Below, piece by piece: positions 51,401 to 62,944 of a stretch of 64,000 nt of DNA (position 1 is its first letter; every line of letters starts with the position of its first letter). Made by a program: the position numbers and the translations under genes. The stretch is from Pseudoscleropodium purum. Taxonomy: Eukaryota > Streptophyta > Bryopsida > Hypnales > Brachytheciaceae. The notes under the pieces are model-generated. The model saw nothing but the letters and a program-made list of their open reading frames with translations, did not search any database and was not told the origin of the DNA. The stretch covers positions 20,028,501-20,092,500 of the forward strand of contig OZ017796.1 in the NCBI GenBank assembly GCA_963969395.1, written 5' to 3'.

Positions 51401-54201
51401 TCTTTAGTCCTTAGGGATTAACCACATTTTATAGCTTTGACATTAAGTCAATATCATTGATTGCTTCTATGACTATATTAGTACATTCCATAATTTGTAC
51501 AAAAAATAACTACTCAAATAATGCAAGGAAATAGAAATCCATGTTTAAAATTTCCTACAATATCTACACTATTAAGCTTTGTGATACCCAAATAGTATGG
51601 TTTGAATGTCAAATTCAATACAAATTGTGTTCAAAAAATGTGATTTTTTTAGTAATTTGAAATTTAGTGCTAATATATTCCCATCCTCTTCATTTTATCT
51701 TAAATTTATGCTAGAACGTGTTTTTTAAAATATTATATTTTATTGTAAAAGGTTAGGCATGTGTCTAGTCCATTTACTTCCATTGATGTTTATTGTAACA
51801 ATTGAAGGCATTAAGCATGTATTTAACCCCTCACACCATCAAATGTTTGTTATAACACTATATGTTTGTTATATGTTTGAACATTAGACATGCACATGGC
51901 TCTCCACTAAATTCAAGGGTTTAGACATACACCAAACCTTTTCAATTAATATAAAATATTATGTTATAGGCATATATCTATCTTCAATCAATAAACATAT
52001 CATTCAAACAAATGAAGAAATTTCAAATCCAACCTACTTAAAATATGTTCAAAATGTGACTTGAAATTATTCAAAATATGTAATTTTATGAAAATGCATT
52101 GTTAATAGACACACAACATATGTTTTTTAAGGAAACCAATTTTCATTACCATTGGCAACTACTAGATCCAATGTTGGCTTCTAGAAAAATTATATAAAGT
52201 GCAAAAAGAGGGCTTCAACAATCATTTTCAAATTTATGATAATTTCAACTTCTAAAAATTCAATTTACTTTGAAATCAACAACAATTCACTATAAGAATG
52301 TCTCTATCACACAAGCTCTTAATACAAGTCAAGTAGTAGGGGAACAACAACCTATGTGGAATACATAAAGTAGGATTTATAGGAACTCAACTACTTATAG
52401 TCAAGGCACATACAAAAATTGTATTTAAAATAGAATTTACCTTATTTAGATATAGTAGAATAATTTTTATCAAAAACTTTAAACTTTCTTAATGTATAAA
52501 TCAAGCTAATTTTTAACTCAACAAAAATGTTTGAGATTTTGAGACTCAATAAAATAGTTTTGGACAAAGTTTGGATAGGGGTTGGAAGAGACATCTTTTT
52601 TAACATTTTCAAGCCTCCTCTTTGAATTTGGCCATATATAATTTTTTATTGAGGTTCAAAATCACGAAAGGATTTCTAAAGGATTTTACTCACTTACTTA
52701 ATTCAAAGATTTTTACAAAAAGTTATTCTACTATATCTCAATGAAGTCTAAAATTGTACTTTAAACATAATTTCCTCATGTTTTTATAATGAACAATCTA
52801 GCTTTCATTTTCAAATTATCCCATATCCTTTGAGGATTGATGAAAGACAATAAATTTCATTATAAAAAACAATTATTCCATCCATAATTCTTAAAAAATG
52901 TCAATGAAATAATTCCTTCATTTTGCCATTGAAAATTTTCATAATAATAGATGGTCAAATTATGGATTGGTATTTCACTCAAAAATATGAAATTTTCAAT
53001 ATTTTTGAACTTTAATTTCCTTCATTCCGTCTTCTATGGTCATTTATTTCTAAAAAAAATTGACTTTGCTTTCTCATATTATTTTCTATTGAACCTACTA
53101 TAAACCTACAATATAGAATTTGTGTTTGTATCTATAGTATCAATTTTGAAATGATATTCATCGAAATTTGACATAATATACAAGCTTGTGTAAGCCTTGT
53201 GATAGTAAAATTATTTTTCCAATCACATATTTGAAGCAAATATTATGAGGCTTCAAACCCTAGGTACAATGAAAATAGAGTCTATTGAAGAGGTCAAGAT
53301 TTCTAGGACAAAATTGCTAGATAAAATATTTTGTTGATATCTAGCAATCTAAAAAGCATCCCCCAAATTATAAAATTCTAGTGTAAAATCATTAGGATAT
53401 ATTATGATATAAGATTTTTTGGATATTGTATACATCCATCCATCCAAATATGAGAAACTTTTCTCAAATGAATTATGCAAGATCCAAAAATCACTTTTTT
53501 TGTAACGTCAATTGACAACAACGATGGCTCACAAATTTCATTGCAAAAGTTTTCAAAAGAACTTTTCCACATTACCATAATAGTATACCACACCTTTGTA
53601 TGATGTAATTTTTTTTAAACAATATTCCTTTTGACTCAATGCTCTCAAATCATTCAGTTTTCGTCAATTTCCAGGACAATTGTTTGTGAAACATACCCCA
53701 GTCCTTATTCGAGTCAAACGATTGTTTTTTTTAAATAGTCTTACCTTGTATTCAATCTTATATTCAATGCTCATCAAATGTATCAAATGTATATTCCACT
53801 TCACATTGAAGCCGAAAGGGCTCCAAACTATAATTTCTCAACCGTACAGCAAGGATAGCGCATCATTTGGGTGTACCCACTGGTTGAAATTTTTGCCACC
53901 TGATTCCAAGAGCAGCACTTCAGATTCTCGTTTCTTCCTTCCACATCAAGCTTTCCGACATGATGCAACAAACGACGAAGACTTTGTGTTACAAAATCAC
54001 TGCGACTGATGAGAGGTCTCCGTCCTGGCTCCCATCAGGGAAAGCGCAAGCCCTTGTCGTGAAGGCGAACCGCACTAAACTTATATTATTACGGAGTAAT
54101 AATAACTCCACAGTCCACACTCCCTATGAATTCCATACACGGAATGCACGTGCAATGGCATGTCCGTCCTGACCACCGGCAGAAGGACAAAACCTGTGGC
54201 G
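48451..54201. other. Long AT-rich spacer, GC-richer from 53.8 kb
   Basis: No gene is recognised in 48.45-53.7 kb; the sequence is AT-rich with short unrelated ORFs only. From about 53.8 kb it becomes GC-richer. A plus-strand frame of 109 codons (53680-54009) crosses that boundary, so it is unlikely to be a real gene. Confidence 0.55.
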
Positions 54202-54623
54202 CAGCTTCACTGTGGGTTCATGAGTGTCTGAGCACCCACTGCATCGATCAGGGCCGGGGTTGCTACAGTAACGAACTCGACTTCTGCAGATGAACTGAAC
54301 TTAATAAGCGTATTTAGACGCTCGCAGACGCCGGCAAAGCGCGGTTAGCAGCTTCACTTTGGGACTTTGGGTCACGAGTGTCTGCAGTGAGCACTCACTC
54401 ATCCGGGGCTGCTACAGTAACGAACTAGAACTACTGCAGATGAACTTAAGCGTATTTAGACGCTCGCAGACGCCGGCTAAGCGCGGTTAGCAACTTCACT
54501 TTGGGTCACGAGTGTCTGAGCACTCGCTCATCCGGGGCTGCTACAGTAACGAACTAGAACTACTGTACTGCAGATGAACTGAGGCATTTTTAGACGCTCA
54601 CAGACGCCGGCTAAGCCCGGTTA
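54202..54623. repeat. Three-copy GC-rich tandem repeat
   Basis: Three head-to-tail units: 54202-54348 (147 bp), 54349-54490 (142 bp) and 54491-54623 (133 bp). Each holds CA(G/A)CTTCACT, then CGAGTGTCTG, GGGGCTGCTACAGTAACGAA, CTGCAGATGAACT, then TTTAGACGCTCGCAGACGCC and a GCGCGGTTAG-like end. Units two and three are closest to each other. The stop codon of the neighbouring small gene falls at the last unit's edge. Confidence 0.8.
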
Positions 54624-54873
54624 AGTTGAGTGGCGGAGCAGGCTTTTAATTACAACGCCCCTGACGACACCCGACCCGTCTTTCGAGGCCATTACAGATT
54701 TGGAACATGACTCATCAGTCAGGAAATTTGCTAAAACTGTTTTTGTTTGCATTCGGAACCGACTAATTTTGCAGCGTTTGCTGAAAGGATGGAAGTGATT
54801 GTCAGTGCCAAGAATGGGGGAAAGTGAATTTGTGTACTTACTGAGAATTTCTTGAAGAGGTGCGGAGTAACAT
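54621..54873 (-). CDS. Small spliced ORF, 63 aa, unrecognised
   Basis: Two exons, 54873-54842 and 54780-54621, flank a 61-bp intron with a perfect donor (CA|GTAAGT) and a pyrimidine-rich acceptor (CATCCTTTCAG). The join is in phase. The protein begins MLLRTSSRNSHKRCKISRF, basic and Ser-rich like a short mitochondrial presequence, and ends VVIKSLLRHST. I do not recognise it. Its stop lies at the boundary with the tandem repeat, so the repeat may have truncated a longer gene. It could instead be a leader exon pair of a non-coding RNA. Confidence 0.38.
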
Positions 54874-55224
54874 AATAGTAACATAAATGGAGGTTCTTCA
54901 GGTCAGGTCGCTGACTCGCTGTTCGCGTGCCTCGCGAGATCGCGGTGCTGCGAGTACGTGGTGCCAGGAGTTCTATTTTAGTGAGATGGAGCTATTTGCA
55001 GTGGGTTAGTGACAGTTTTTAATGTTTGGTTCGATTTCATTTGGAAAAAGTGGAAGATTGTCTTAAAAACGAAGACTTTTTTCGGAGAACTGAAGATTCG
55101 GAAAAAGTGTGTGAAGTATAATAATAATTGCAATAATTTCTTGGAAGAACTAGGTCTGTAATTATGTTAATCCTTGAAGGACATTCCATGTTCCTGCTTG
55201 GTCAAGCTTCATTAGTTTTCTATA

Positions 55225-56207
55225 TTAACCCCCAAAGTTCTTTCATGTTTTGTTTTTGTTTGTTTCAACATACGGGAAGGAGCCCCACATCATTAAAAAA
55301 ACATCAGATACCAATGACGAAGTTCTTTCAAGTTTAGAGGCCCAAAAGTACTTCATAATACTAGTCTCCAAAGCAAGGTTAGAATCTTCATCTATCCTAA
55401 TTTATTTTTTAGCAAATCCAACTATTGGATCCTATAGTTAATTTGTTCAATTACACCCTCCTAAAATTAAAGAATTAAAAAATCTTACCAATTGCAAGAT
55501 CGTGATGGTTGGATTTCAAAAAGAAGTATTTCAACTCTTTCCAACTGGTTAGATTTCATCTTTACAAAGTTTTGTATAAAAATGTGTAGATCCTACAATT
55601 TCAGTTTTCTATAATATATTGAAAAAATAAGTTGGGAATACATGTACTTTTTTTTTTAAAATCTCATATTCATACTTGAAGAAAATAGTAAGTAGAAAGA
55701 AGTAGAAAATGATTTAAAATACTAAATTGTTAAGAATTTAGTTATGGGATTGGAAAATGCTAATCTCAATGGTTGTAATATTGTAATAATTAATGTACAT
55801 CCTATAATTTTATTTATTCCAAGTTAAATAAAGGACTTCAAAGTTCATTTTAGAATAGAGATTCCATAATTTTCCACAAATTAAAACTCCTCATAACTTT
55901 CAACTCATTAATAAATATGGAATGATTCAAAGCTTTCCACATATATACATAAATCTAAAAAACCCATCAAATTTTTGTTTCTTAAAAAGTGATTTTTTCT
56001 AAGCTATTTGGGTGGATGAAGAAACTACATATCATTCAATAATTTTCTAATCATGTAGTCAAAAGTTATAAAAATTATTGTTCCTTAAAGCTACTCCTCA
56101 CCCACATGTATGAATATTTCAAAGAAAATAAATAGAAATTCCATTCTTGGGGAGTTATCCAAAATTCCTATGTTGCCAAAAACATTGTTTGGTCCATTAT
56201 GGGTTAA
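55225..56207 (+). repeat. TIR element copy (983 bp)
   Basis: Left end TTAACCCCCAAAGTTC (55225), right end GGTCCATTATGGGTTAA (56191-56207). The interior is closest to the 1622-2540 copy: 'gaaagaagtagaaaatga', 'atcctataattttatt' and 'ggaatgattcaaagctttcc' appear in the same order. No coding capacity. Confidence 0.55.
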
Positions 56208-58267
56208 AATATACCTTTCAATAATTAAACATTTTTCTCACATGGTAATATATGTTCAAAATTTAATTTAATTTTTTATTATTTATGAAAACCATTGTAC
56301 TTATAAAAATACTTAAAATGGTATGAAGTTTTAGTAAAAATAAAGATGATAGCAATAAACATGAAGGAATAATTTGTGTATTCCTTGAGTTTACACTAAA
56401 AGAAATTCAATAGAAAAGTTTACAAAGGAGTATTTGATGCTTTTTCAATTTCTCATGAAAATAAATGAATAAATAAATAAAATGTAAGACCTTGGCTAAG
56501 AACTTTGTACAACACTCATACTTATTGTTATTTTTTATTAGAAGAATGTTCTTTCCTATAAGTTGTCCACATAGACACTTAAGGATTATTACATGACATT
56601 AGTGTATGTAAAAGCCAAACATATGCAATATTATTATCAACAATAAGTAATTATGCCATGAGTATAAGCATAAATGGATTTGCAACCATGTGAATTGGAA
56701 ATTGAAGCAAAATACATCAATATTATACTATTATTACTATTTGATAGAAAAAGATATAAAATTTAACTTTAAGGAATCTTTCTACAAAGAGGATAGATAT
56801 CAATACTATTCAAAAAGAGGGTCTCTACAACCATATTTGATAAAACTTTCCATGAAGAGTAGAAACTCATATCATTTAAGAATAAATAAGTACAAATTAT
56901 ACAAAAAAAATTTAGTAGAATAGTTTTGTAGAGCCTTTAGAATTAATAGATTGTGGTAATTAAGATAGTCCAATGTAGATAAAAATTTTAAAAATGAGTG
57001 TAAGTGAGTTGGAATAGGAATAAAACAATTTGCTTCTGTTCACGAACTAAAGAACCTTTTTATCTCATATGTGCTTGCAAGAAGGTAAACAATGTCTGAA
57101 TCAAATCAAAATGGAAAAAAACTTCCTTGACCAGAAAAATTATGAGTTTAGCTACCAAGCTACTATGTTAGAACTTGGTGTTGAGATTGGTGTTAATATG
57201 GTCATGGAACACTAAATTTTTGGCATGATATATAGCACAATATTCCAAGGTTATATTTTTATAGTGTACTAATCAACATCTGTAGTTGATAATTATGAGC
57301 ATCACCCTTGCACATATGGAACTTATGATTTTATTGTTAAACCTCAAAATCTTTATCTCTCTACACTTCAACTTTTAATGCAAAGATAAAATCACATCTT
57401 GTTTGAGTCGTAGATTTGACATATTTTTGTTAAAATTTCAAAATCGTTTTTGAACTTTTGAAGAAAAAGTGTCTATATTAAATATGAAATATAAATTTGC
57501 CTAAATGATCTTAAAATTACACAATAGATTTTACAAATAAAGAGCTAAAAATGCTAAAACTTGCTATGCATTTACACCACCTTTATTAAACAAATATCTT
57601 GCATAAAAGCAAAAAACAACAAATATATACCACTTAAACTTAATTCATTACAAATAATAATAATTAATGACGTGGCACTCTCTCGACTACGTCAGATTTG
57701 CGTTCCCACAACAATTTTGACATTCAGAAGGGTTGATAACACGTAGCCTTCCAAAGGTTCCAAATTTCTTCTAATGCACACAAAATCTAATTTTTTTCAT
57801 TCTTTTTCCTTTGTAGATTCTCACAATAGTTCTTTAATTTTTGTACAAGGTGAACTTTCAAAACTTCATTTCTACAAGTATTCTGTAGTTTCAAGAATAT
57901 AAGAGTATTTTTCCTTAATAATTTAATCCTCAATCAATTCAAAGAATGACCAAAAACAACTTGGATTACTAAGTAAAATAAAAAATCTCACGAATTCACC
58001 ATTATATAAACTTGCAAGATACAATTTCATGGAAAAAGTACAAATATTTTATCCACATTCAATTGTAGTAGCATTTTTCACTTTTTGTTTCAAGTTTTAT
58101 TGAAAGATATTGATGAATTGTACATTAGAAGACCAATCCTTGTGACTATGACCTACAAATCATATTTTACAACTTTTGTTTAAAATTGTTATTAGATTAT
58201 TTGTTTTCATTACATTTCACACGCATTTTCACAATTTGGAATATCCCTCCTTCATCTACAAGGAATT
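56208..58267. other. AT-rich spacer
   Basis: No gene was recognised. A block at 57667 (ATGACGTGGCACTCTCTCGA) is a diverged copy of the one at 35257. Confidence 0.5.
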
Positions 58268-58717
58268 TAACCCTTAAAAGGATGAGTTGGTAATGGTGAA
58301 AATCATTTGTTTGGGTCTTTTACAAATTGTTGTCTTGCAAAAATGCAGAGCACTCATTGGAAGTCAAACTATAGTAGAAGACTTCCTCTTTCACACAAAA
58401 TTTGGGAGATGAATAGTTGCACTTTTATTTTGCATGGAGAAATTTTGTGGCATTTACAGGCCAAGAAATGGCTCTTGGCATCATTTTACCCTTAAAAATG
58501 TTGACATGGGCGTTCCGTGTCCGTAAAATGACATGAAATTCTTCTAGCGTGACAAAAGTTCAACTATTCATCCCCAAAATTGTGTTATGAAAAGCGGAGG
58601 TCTTCTACAATAGGTTGACTTCCAATGAGTGCTTTTGCAATTTGTGAAGCCAATGATTCAAAGACGGTAATGAAAAGGGATGATTTTCAAGGTCACCCAT
58701 TCGTCCTTTAAGGGTTA
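58268..58717. repeat. 450-bp foldback element with terminal inverted repeats
   Basis: The ends are TTAACCCTTAAAAGGATGA (58268) and TCGTCCTTTAAGGGTTA (58701-58717), inverted copies with few mismatches. Inside, a long arm at about 58322-58455 is repeated inverted at about 58540-58665. Each arm carries GCACTCATTGGAAGTCAA or its inverse, then the GTAGAAGAC/GTCTTCTAC block and the GATGAATAGTTG/CAACTATTCATC block. Nearly the whole element can fold into one hairpin. The termini resemble those of the 0.9-kb elements, so the two types may share a transposase source. Confidence 0.7.
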
Positions 58718-60187
58718 CGAGTTAACAAAGAAATCTTTGTCCACCCCCAAATGGATGAAAATCATCCGTTTCTCATTATGAAAAAGAGCGGTTGACATTC
58801 CTAAAGCCACTACTTTGGGGCTTCCAGTACGTCCTGCAACCCAAGGTATCATAAACCTGGGTACGTAACAAATTGACCACTTAGCCAGTCCTTGAATGAG
58901 ACCGGTTAAATTTAACTTATCTTCAGTCCCTTTCATCATGGCGGGCCTCCACTGACACTTTTGCTTTTTCCCGTTTTGTTTCCTCTTTATTCAATGTGGC
59001 CTTCAGGCTCCGTTCAGCTGTTGGTTGGAAAAAGGTACGAAAAAGGCAAAAGATCAAGCTCCGTCCCCCGCCTGCTGGAGAAAAGACCGAAAAAGCACTT
59101 ACTGTACTTGATTGAACTGCAGTAATGAACCTCTGCAGTGGCTGTAATTCTGCATCCATCACTTCACAGCGGTCCTCTTTAATATCACCTTCTATAGTAT
59201 AACATCCTCTATTCTCTCATTATGAAAACCAATAGGGGTCGTCACACCTTCCTCTCCCCGTTCTCAATCTTCACAAAATGAGGCATTAGAGAAAAGTTGA
59301 ACCTTGCAGTTGGCCATTTGACTTTCTATGATCATATAAATTCAGTATTTTTTTTTTTTTTTTTTTTTTTTTCATTTTTTTTTTCAATTAACAAAATCCT
59401 TAATCCTATGTGAGAGACTATAATCCCATGGATTAAATTTTTCTTAAATCTAAATTTTTCTTATTTTTATTTTTATTTTTATAAATGCTTATTATCATGT
59501 AGTCAAATAGCCTATTGCAAGGTCTAGATTTCTTGCAATGGATGTGGTAATCTCTCTTTAAATTGTGGAGGACCCATTTTGTGAAGATTAAAACTTTTTT
59601 TTTGCTTTACTTCTAGAGTTGAAAAATGGGCGTGAAGATTGATCAACCACAAAGATCAATTGAAAAGTCATGGCGAAGATCAAAAAGTTGTGTTGATTGT
59701 CATCCTTCACATGGTGAAAAGATGGAAGTCACACCTTCATGGAGAAGAGCTCAAGCTATTGGCTCCTCTTTTCACTCTACAACTAATCATTCTTCATACA
59801 AGTTTTATTTTCAGAGAATGTGTGGCAAACTCTAATGAATGCCTCAAAAGACGTATTGTGCCAAAATATTTGTCCTCCTACTTGTGTCATTTTCCTTTCT
59901 TAACTCCTCAAGGATGAAGTGGTCATCAAATCTTTGATTGGGGATTTCAATTAAATTCAATTTTAAATGAATCTTTCTGAAAAGGCAACAATGCCAATAT
60001 ATGAATATAGAAATGCAGGCATATGAGCCATTAGTATAGGTATAAGTAGATACCCTAAAATCATTGGATTGCTTGTAACATAAACACCTATAATATAGAT
60101 ATTTATAACATAATAACCCTATAATTTTGAAAAATATTGATAATATAAGATAGTGACTCCTAAATTCATATGCTCATGATCCTAGGC
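58718..60187. other. Spacer with a 25-nt poly-T run
   Basis: No gene was recognised. 59348-59372 is an uninterrupted run of 25 T, followed after CA by another 10 T, as in a poly-A tail seen from the other strand or a slipped homopolymer. Overlapping plus-strand ORFs at 59.63-59.92 kb show no family signature. Confidence 0.5.
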
Positions 60188-60561
60188 TCACATACTAGCA
60201 CCACTCCCTCTTGCCGGGTCAACTGGGCAAGCAACCGTGGGGCACCTGTGATCACCCTCACCAACCATGCCAAACCAAACCAAAAAATCAGTGAGATGCC
60301 CAACGAAATTCTGTTTTGTATGTTTCAAAATAAAAAATAAAAAAAATCAGATGCCGTCCTCTGGCTGCTGAGGAACGGAAGCGATGCTCTCACCAGTACC
60401 GTACTGGAACCAAGAGATCCCTCACGACATTCCTTGCCTGCAGAAAAACTGAACGCCTAGCCAGCCTGCAGTCAGTCCACATCGCCTCCAAATTCCCAAA
60501 CCTTTCTGATCTCGTACGTCCGCTGATTGAAGGACTTCTCTTCCAGGGCATCGGAGGCCAT
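60188..60561 (-). CDS. Tentative small spliced ORF, 53 aa
   Basis: Met60561 (context GGTCCATGG) opens MASDALEEKSFNQRTYEIRK, ending at a GTTTGG donor (60502). Possible further exons are 60437-60394, after TTTTTCTGCAG and ending at TACTG|GTGAGA, and 60245-60188, after GATCACAG. All joins are in phase and the last exon ends in TGA. The first exon looks protein-like, but I do not recognise the family and the 3' exons could be chance. It lies in a GC island, with a promoter-like stretch of the opposite orientation at 61.16 kb. Confidence 0.22.
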
Positions 60562-61023
60562 GGACCCAAGCCTGCTACAGTTACAGTTACAGTTACAGTA
60601 TGCCTTACTCCAAGTCTTATTACAGTACTCCAAGTCTCCAACGCAACCACAGTCAATTCAAGCGGACGCGCGTACCCTCCCATATCGAAGTCGCAACTTT
60701 CTCTGTCACTGTGAAGCGTGGAGACCTCCCGGCGCTTTCAGGATCGAAGCAACTAGATCGGTCCCCTGATTACAGATTTTTGTTGCTCTCCTAGCTAGCT
60801 AGTCCACGTGACCTAGACAACTACTTCGACCAAATTCTCTAGCTAGCGAGCTAGCAAGCATCTCCGCACCATCTTGGACGGAGGATTCCGCTTGGGCAAT
60901 TAATCACGGAACCTCCAGATGTGCGGCAGTACAGTGCCGTGGAAATTCGACTCTGGTCAGGCGGGTGCAGAGATCGCAAATCAGTCGATAAGCTTTAACT
61001 TCATTCGTTGAAGTGTTGAGGTG

Positions 61024-61050
61024 CTCCGTCCGTCAAGATGGCGGACGGAG
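61024..61050. repeat. 9-bp stem hairpin
   Basis: CTCCGTCCG, a 9-nt loop, then the exact inverse CGGACGGAG. Confidence 0.6.
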
Positions 61051-61158
61051 ATTTCTGGCTTTCAACTAGGAACTGAAATGACACCACTGCATGCCAGGTG
61101 GTTGATTATTTGCGCTGCAGTTTTATCTGCAGCAGTGACACGTCAAGCGGAGAGATTG

Positions 61159-61182
61159 ACACGTGTAGAAGATATAAAAAGG
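61159..61182 (+). promoter_or_regulatory. G-box plus TATA-like pair
   Basis: Palindromic ACACGTGT (G-box/ABRE type) at 61159-61166 is followed 6 bases on by TATAAAAAGG at 61173-61182, a spacing typical of plant core promoters. No ORF follows downstream on the plus strand, so any transcript would be non-coding, or this is a relic. Confidence 0.35.
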
Positions 61183-61843
61183 TCTCGAAAATGTTAGATT
61201 AAAGAGGGAAAAGTCAAAAGTTCGTGGAAGAGATTGAACTGCTTTGAACAAGGCAACTATTTTTTCAATAAAGGAAAGGAAAAAGTGCTTAATATATTCT
61301 TTCTTTTTTCTTGAAATGAATGGATGAATACTCTATTTAATGTCTATTAGTATCAATACTATATCATCATAATTTGGATCCCGCAATTGCCATGTATCTC
61401 ATATCTATTATTTTTAAGTACACAACATCATCACCCATTTTCATGATTTCATCTATTTGGATGGTCACATATGCATATTTAGAATTTTTTTCATCCAAAA
61501 TATATGGAAGTACTTTTGACTTTGAAATTTAATTTTGACCCAAAATATATGAAATCGTACATGTTTATTAACTCCTAAAAGTGTGTGCATTGGAAAAGTG
61601 AATGTATGTTAGACTGTTAGTCATCCTTGATTGTAGCTTTCAAAATATCCATGTTTGGTATATGTTTTTAACTAAGAAAATGAAGTTTGACAAGTTTTGG
61701 TTTTATCCCATTTCAAAACTTTGAAAAAATAAAAAAATAGAATGAATTATTGCAATTGCAAGCTCAAAGTGTCAAATCCAAAATACACAATATTGTATGT
61801 TTTTTCATTCAAATTTTCTTCCTCTAATTTATGTTTTTTAGTT

Positions 61844-62250
61844 TAACCTCTAAAGTCCTATTGTCCCATTGTTTGCTCAGATTTTGGGCAAGCTCCTATC
61901 GTCACAATATTAGTTGTGATTTTTTGAAGCTTTTGTAAAGATAGAAAAATACACTTAGCTATTGGGGAATAATATTTATATTTCAATTAGTGTCCAAGAG
62001 GTGAGGAGCAATTTTAATTATAACACAATAAGCCCAAATTTTTGTTCAACAAGTAGAGAAAACCTATAGAAGAACTTAAAATAAAAATCTTAAATTTCTT
62101 TGTGATAGATTGTATTTTTATCTACATGGGAATCTTTGATTTTTTCCATTTGGATTAATGAAATAAAAGTTATAGACAATCTTGTTTTTCAGGCAATCAA
62201 AGCATTTTCTTAAAAAATTACTTATAAGATTCATCTTTGAACTCAATTTT
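61844..62250 (-). repeat. Truncated TIR element copy, inverted
   Basis: TTAACCTCTAAAGTCCT (61844-61860) is a terminal repeat in inverse orientation. It is followed by the reverse complement of the element's right half: 'ggcaagctcc', then 'attagtgtccaagag' and 'tttttatctacatgg'. It stops where the next copy begins. Confidence 0.5.
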
Positions 62251-62254
62251 CACA

Positions 62255-62944
62255 TTAACTCCTACAATCCCCAAAGTCCTCTTAGTGATTCTATAAGGTT
62301 CTAAAAGTTACCTATGATCTCAATTTTTGGCAATTTTTTATGAATTTTTTTTTCAAGATAAGAAAACTAATTAGCTTTTGGGAATTGGCAATATAATTTT
62401 TATTTCAATTGGTGCATGGGTGCAAAAGTTATGCCACAATAAGCCCCAAAGAAACAAACATGGATAGCAAAGAAAACTTGAAATAATTTAAAATTTCTTA
62501 AATATCTTATAGATTATATTTTGTCTACCTGGAAAGCTATTATTCATTTTGTTAGAACAAGTAATGTGAAAATTTAAAGCTTCTTTTTAGAATATTTTTA
62601 AGAAAATAAGGTATTATATCACAGCTTAATTCTTCAACATGAAAAAAAATTTAGTTGACAATTTGTAGTACAAATTTTTTTAGTTCACAAATTCAAAGCC
62701 TTGCTAATATAATTAGACTTAGAGCCAAAAGAACTCGTATTCTTCATTTAAAAAACTTATATCTTAAAAATCAATCCAATCAGAGTTTCTAAAATTTTGT
62801 CTAAATATTCTCATACCAATCTAGTACAAGATCCTATGGTTGAATATGTAAAAAAATGAATGTATAAAGAATTTGTTGTTTGCATTGAAAATGATAGTTT
62901 TTAGTGTTTTTGATGAATAAAGGCCTTAAGATTTAAAGAGTTAA
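62255..62944 (-). repeat. TIR element copy, inverted (about 690 bp)
   Basis: It begins TTAACTCCTACAATCCCC and ends CCTTAAGATTTAAAGAGTTAA. Read on the minus strand it shows the same block order as the 2711 copy: a GGATCTTGTACT block, a 'caaagctttc'-like block and a right end near CCCAAAGTCC. A further orphan terminus, TTCTTTTAGGGGTTAA, lies at 63203-63218. The remainder to 64000 is AT-rich with no gene seen. Confidence 0.5.

Noticed and set aside
59348..59384. Processed retrocopy marked by the poly-T run
   Set aside because: No degraded coding sequence or duplication flanks the run, so it is treated as a homopolymer.
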